From contig JAPFFF010000001.1 of the NCBI GenBank assembly GCA_039105265.1, positions 3,410,001 through 3,474,000 of the forward strand: a DNA stretch of 64,000 bases, written 5' to 3'. The stretch's first letter is position 1, and each line of letters opens with the position of its first letter. The notes beneath the pieces are model-generated. The model did not search any database. It saw only the letters and a list, made by a program, of their open reading frames with translations, and was not told the DNA's origin. A program made the translations under genes and the position numbers. This DNA comes from Tritrichomonas musculus. Its lineage: Eukaryota; Parabasalia; Tritrichomonadida; Tritrichomonadidae. This document shows, in pieces, positions 62,139-64,000 of this stretch.

Positions 62139-63383
62139 TTACATAGGTTGGCATCCAACACCTTCTCCGCCTTCTTCTTCGCCATATTCGTTGTCATAAT
62201 CATCAGACCTATACGCTTCTTGCCTTCTATCACCTTTTGTTCTTTTAGTATTTTGGAAATCTTCAATGTTTGCTGGAACAGGAGTTACTTTTGTTACATC
62301 TTCAGCATTTAAATCAATACCTTTTGCCATATCTTTATGCGGAATAACTTTGCACAAAGCATGCCTAAATTCATGAGTCAATTGATCATGTTTTGGAAAT
62401 ACAACCGTATATTCTATATACAAATTACCTTTGTTGAAGGTATCACCTTTAATAGGCATTCCCTCTTTTTCAACCATTTGAACACTAAATGGCTCGATAA
62501 CTTCTTTTGTATTTGTTTCTACAACCAAAGTTCTTCCATCAAGATGTTTTATAGGAAATCGAGCACCGAAAAGTGCTTCAGATAAGCAAATTTCGTGCTT
62601 AATAAGTAGATCATTATGCTTACGAGTGAAAACTTCATGTGGCTTTTGAACAATTACAAAAACTAAATCACCTGTTTCTGCGTCCGGGACTTCATCTGAT
62701 GCGCCTTTAAATACAATTCGTTCTCCTTCTTCTGCACCTCTTTCAATGTGTAATTGAACTTCTTTTTCTTCTTCAACAAGTCGTTCGCCTTTGCATTCTT
62801 CGCAAAGATTGTCCTTGTCAAGTATTTCCCCTCTTCCTTGGCAATCAGGGCAGGTTGATATTGTTTGATAAATTCCACCTCCTTGTTGCATTTGAACGAT
62901 GACTCTTCCTTGTCCACCACACTTTGGACATTCTTTGGGTGGTTTTCCATCTTTTGTGCCAGTACCATTGCATTTTGTGCAAACAACGTGTCTTTTAACT
63001 TTAACGTTTTTCTCGGCGCCATTATACAATTCTTCAAGTGTGCATTCAGCTTCTTGAACAATATCGCGCGTTCTTCTCCTTGTTGGGCCACCAGTTGGAA
63101 ATCCAAACAAGTGAGACAAAATATCTCCAAATCCAGCACCTTCAGCTTCATTTTGACGTAATCCATCAGCTCCATATTTATCATATATTTCACGTTTTTG
63201 TGGATCTTTAAGAATTTCGTAAGCTTCATTGACTTGCTGGAATTTTTCGGTGGCATCTGGATCGTCTTTGTGTTTGTCGGGATGTGTTTCTCTTGCTTTT
63301 TTCATAAAAGCTTTTTTCAAATCACGATCTGATGCATCTGGAGAAACGCCAAGTATATCATATAGATGTGTGTCAACAACCAT
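62139..63383 (-). CDS. Type I DnaJ/Hsp40 co-chaperone, prenylated
   Basis: Protein of 414 residues, ATG at 63383. Order: J domain (about 7-70) with the HPD motif (ARETHPDKHKDD) that stimulates Hsp70 ATPase; a short Gly-rich linker (about 75-105); the four-repeat zinc finger CTKCNGTGTKDG, CPKCGGQG, CPDCQGRG, CEECKGER; and the client-binding beta domains. It ends in Cys-Gln-Pro-Met, a CaaX box of the farnesyl type (X = Met), as in yeast Ydj1 and human DNAJA1, so it should be tethered to membranes. An initiator-like TCATTA directly precedes the ATG. Confidence 0.92.
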   Translation of the reverse strand: MVVDTHLYDILGVSPDASDRDLKKAFMKKARETHPDKHKDDPDATEKFQQVNEAYEILKDPQKREIYDKYGADGLRQNEAEGAGFGDILSHLFGFPTGGPTRRRTRDIVQEAECTLEELYNGAEKNVKVKRHVVCTKCNGTGTKDGKPPKECPKCGGQGRVIVQMQQGGGIYQTISTCPDCQGRGEILDKDNLCEECKGERLVEEEKEVQLHIERGAEEGERIVFKGASDEVPDAETGDLVFVIVQKPHEVFTRKHNDLLIKHEICLSEALFGARFPIKHLDGRTLVVETNTKEVIEPFSVQMVEKEGMPIKGDTFNKGNLYIEYTVVFPKHDQLTHEFRHALCKVIPHKDMAKGIDLNAEDVTKVTPVPANIEDFQNTKRTKGDRRQEAYRSDDYDNEYGEEEGGEGVGCQPM

Positions 63384-63389
63384 TAATGA
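63384..63389 (-). promoter_or_regulatory. Initiator-like TCATTA of DnaJ gene
   Basis: TCATTA immediately before the ATG at 63383 on the minus strand, giving a leader of four bases. Matches TCA+1 Y(T/A). Confidence 0.5.
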
Positions 63390-64000
63390 CCGATAAGTAT
63401 TATATGCTTTTCTATTATTTTTCTATAAATCTTTTCAATAGATATGGTCAATAATTGAATTATTTATATTTTTAAGAAAATAATTTCAACGATATAGAGT
63501 GAATTAAAACAAAATAAAATAAATACAAATTTTGTCATTATATCTCATATTCTTTATTATTTATTCCCTTTATATTTTAAAAATTATTATTAAAAATAAG
63601 TATTATATACATAAAAATAAGATAATCAAATAATCATTTTGAGTTTATTAAGTTATACTGTAATGTAGTAAAACAGAAATAATAGCAAAAAAAAGTTAAG
63701 AAAAAATATTTATTTCTTTGTAATTTGATTATTTTATTCCAAATTGAAAATAAAAATGAATATTAATACTATAAAAAATATCATAAATCATATATTGGTA
63801 AAATTTGTTTAAGCATACAGGTAGAAATTTTACCCGCACTTTTCTCTAAATTTTCATTCAATTTTGAAAGAGCTTTCAAAAAAAACAATATAATAAAATA
63901 TTAGAAAAATGAATAAAGAAAATATTTATATTTAAATAAATTATTTTTTATTAATAGCCAATGGGAACATGCAATAATTATCATTTATTATGTGATTTTA
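63390..64000. other. AT-rich spacer at window end
   Basis: About 610 bases upstream of the DnaJ gene; no gene or TIR seen. The window ends here, so a gene start further on cannot be excluded. Confidence 0.4.

Noticed and set aside
1-64000. Introns of the trichomonad type (ACTAACACACAG branch/acceptor) and CRISPR arrays
   Set aside because: No such acceptor motif noticed in or near the genes, all genes read as single frames, and no regularly spaced direct repeats with unique spacers were seen.

Overview
The window is AT-rich nuclear DNA of a flagellated protist, most likely a parabasalid of the Tritrichomonas/Trichomonas type. The genes are compact and show no visible introns. Several have a trichomonad-style initiator (TCA+1 Y T/A) 4-27 bases before the ATG (striatin-like, Tctex1, DnaJ, coiled-coil and RabGGTB genes). 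Axonemal genes are present, and so are lineage-typical families: GAF/phosphodiesterase, dCache receptor, BTB and ABCA half-transporter. Species assignment is inference.

Layout. 1-1.5 kb: gene-like but unreadable, possibly decayed. 1.8-16.2 kb: housekeeping and ciliary genes (UBC9, BTB protein, ARMC2-like, RPN3, DNAI7, Tctex1 light chain, dCache receptor, ABCA half-transporter). 17.3-26.7 kb: UGGT-like protein, 4xGAF-PDE and striatin-like protein. 27.4-36.8 kb: RabGGTase beta, a UBR E3 ligase and a Mei2-like RNA-binding protein, with three small non-coding inverted-repeat elements between them. 37-47.2 kb: pseudokinase, reticulon-like membrane protein, FKBP-TPR, Nop14-like, a coiled-coil protein and a DENN protein. 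47.5-61.2 kb: a transposon-rich block with a near-complete MULE (about 477-bp TIRs, 9-bp TSD), a truncated tyrosine recombinase abutting a second MULE fragment, and at least four non-coding elements with TIRs and 8- or 9-bp target duplications. 61.3-63.4 kb: a RING-H2 protein and a farnesylation-signal DnaJ.

Themes. Protein quality control recurs (RPN3, UBR E3, UBC9, FKBP-TPR, DnaJ, UGGT-like), as do membrane traffic (RabGGTase, DENN, reticulon-like) and flagellar parts (ARMC2-like, DNAI7, Tctex1). There is no operon logic; gene order is probably incidental. The strongest unusual signals are four proteins that keep an enzyme fold but have lost catalytic residues (UGGT-like, GAF-PDE, dCache with a PDE-like tail, pseudokinase), a MULE whose two reading frames overlap at a perfectly phased A AAA AAG slippery heptamer, and a set of elements with AGAGG...CCTCT ends and 8-bp target duplications. 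Several gene starts were set at the first in-frame ATG where the longer open frame has only TTG upstream (UBC9, RPN3, UGGT-like, GAF-PDE, RabGGTB, reticulon-like, DENN, MULE ORF1).
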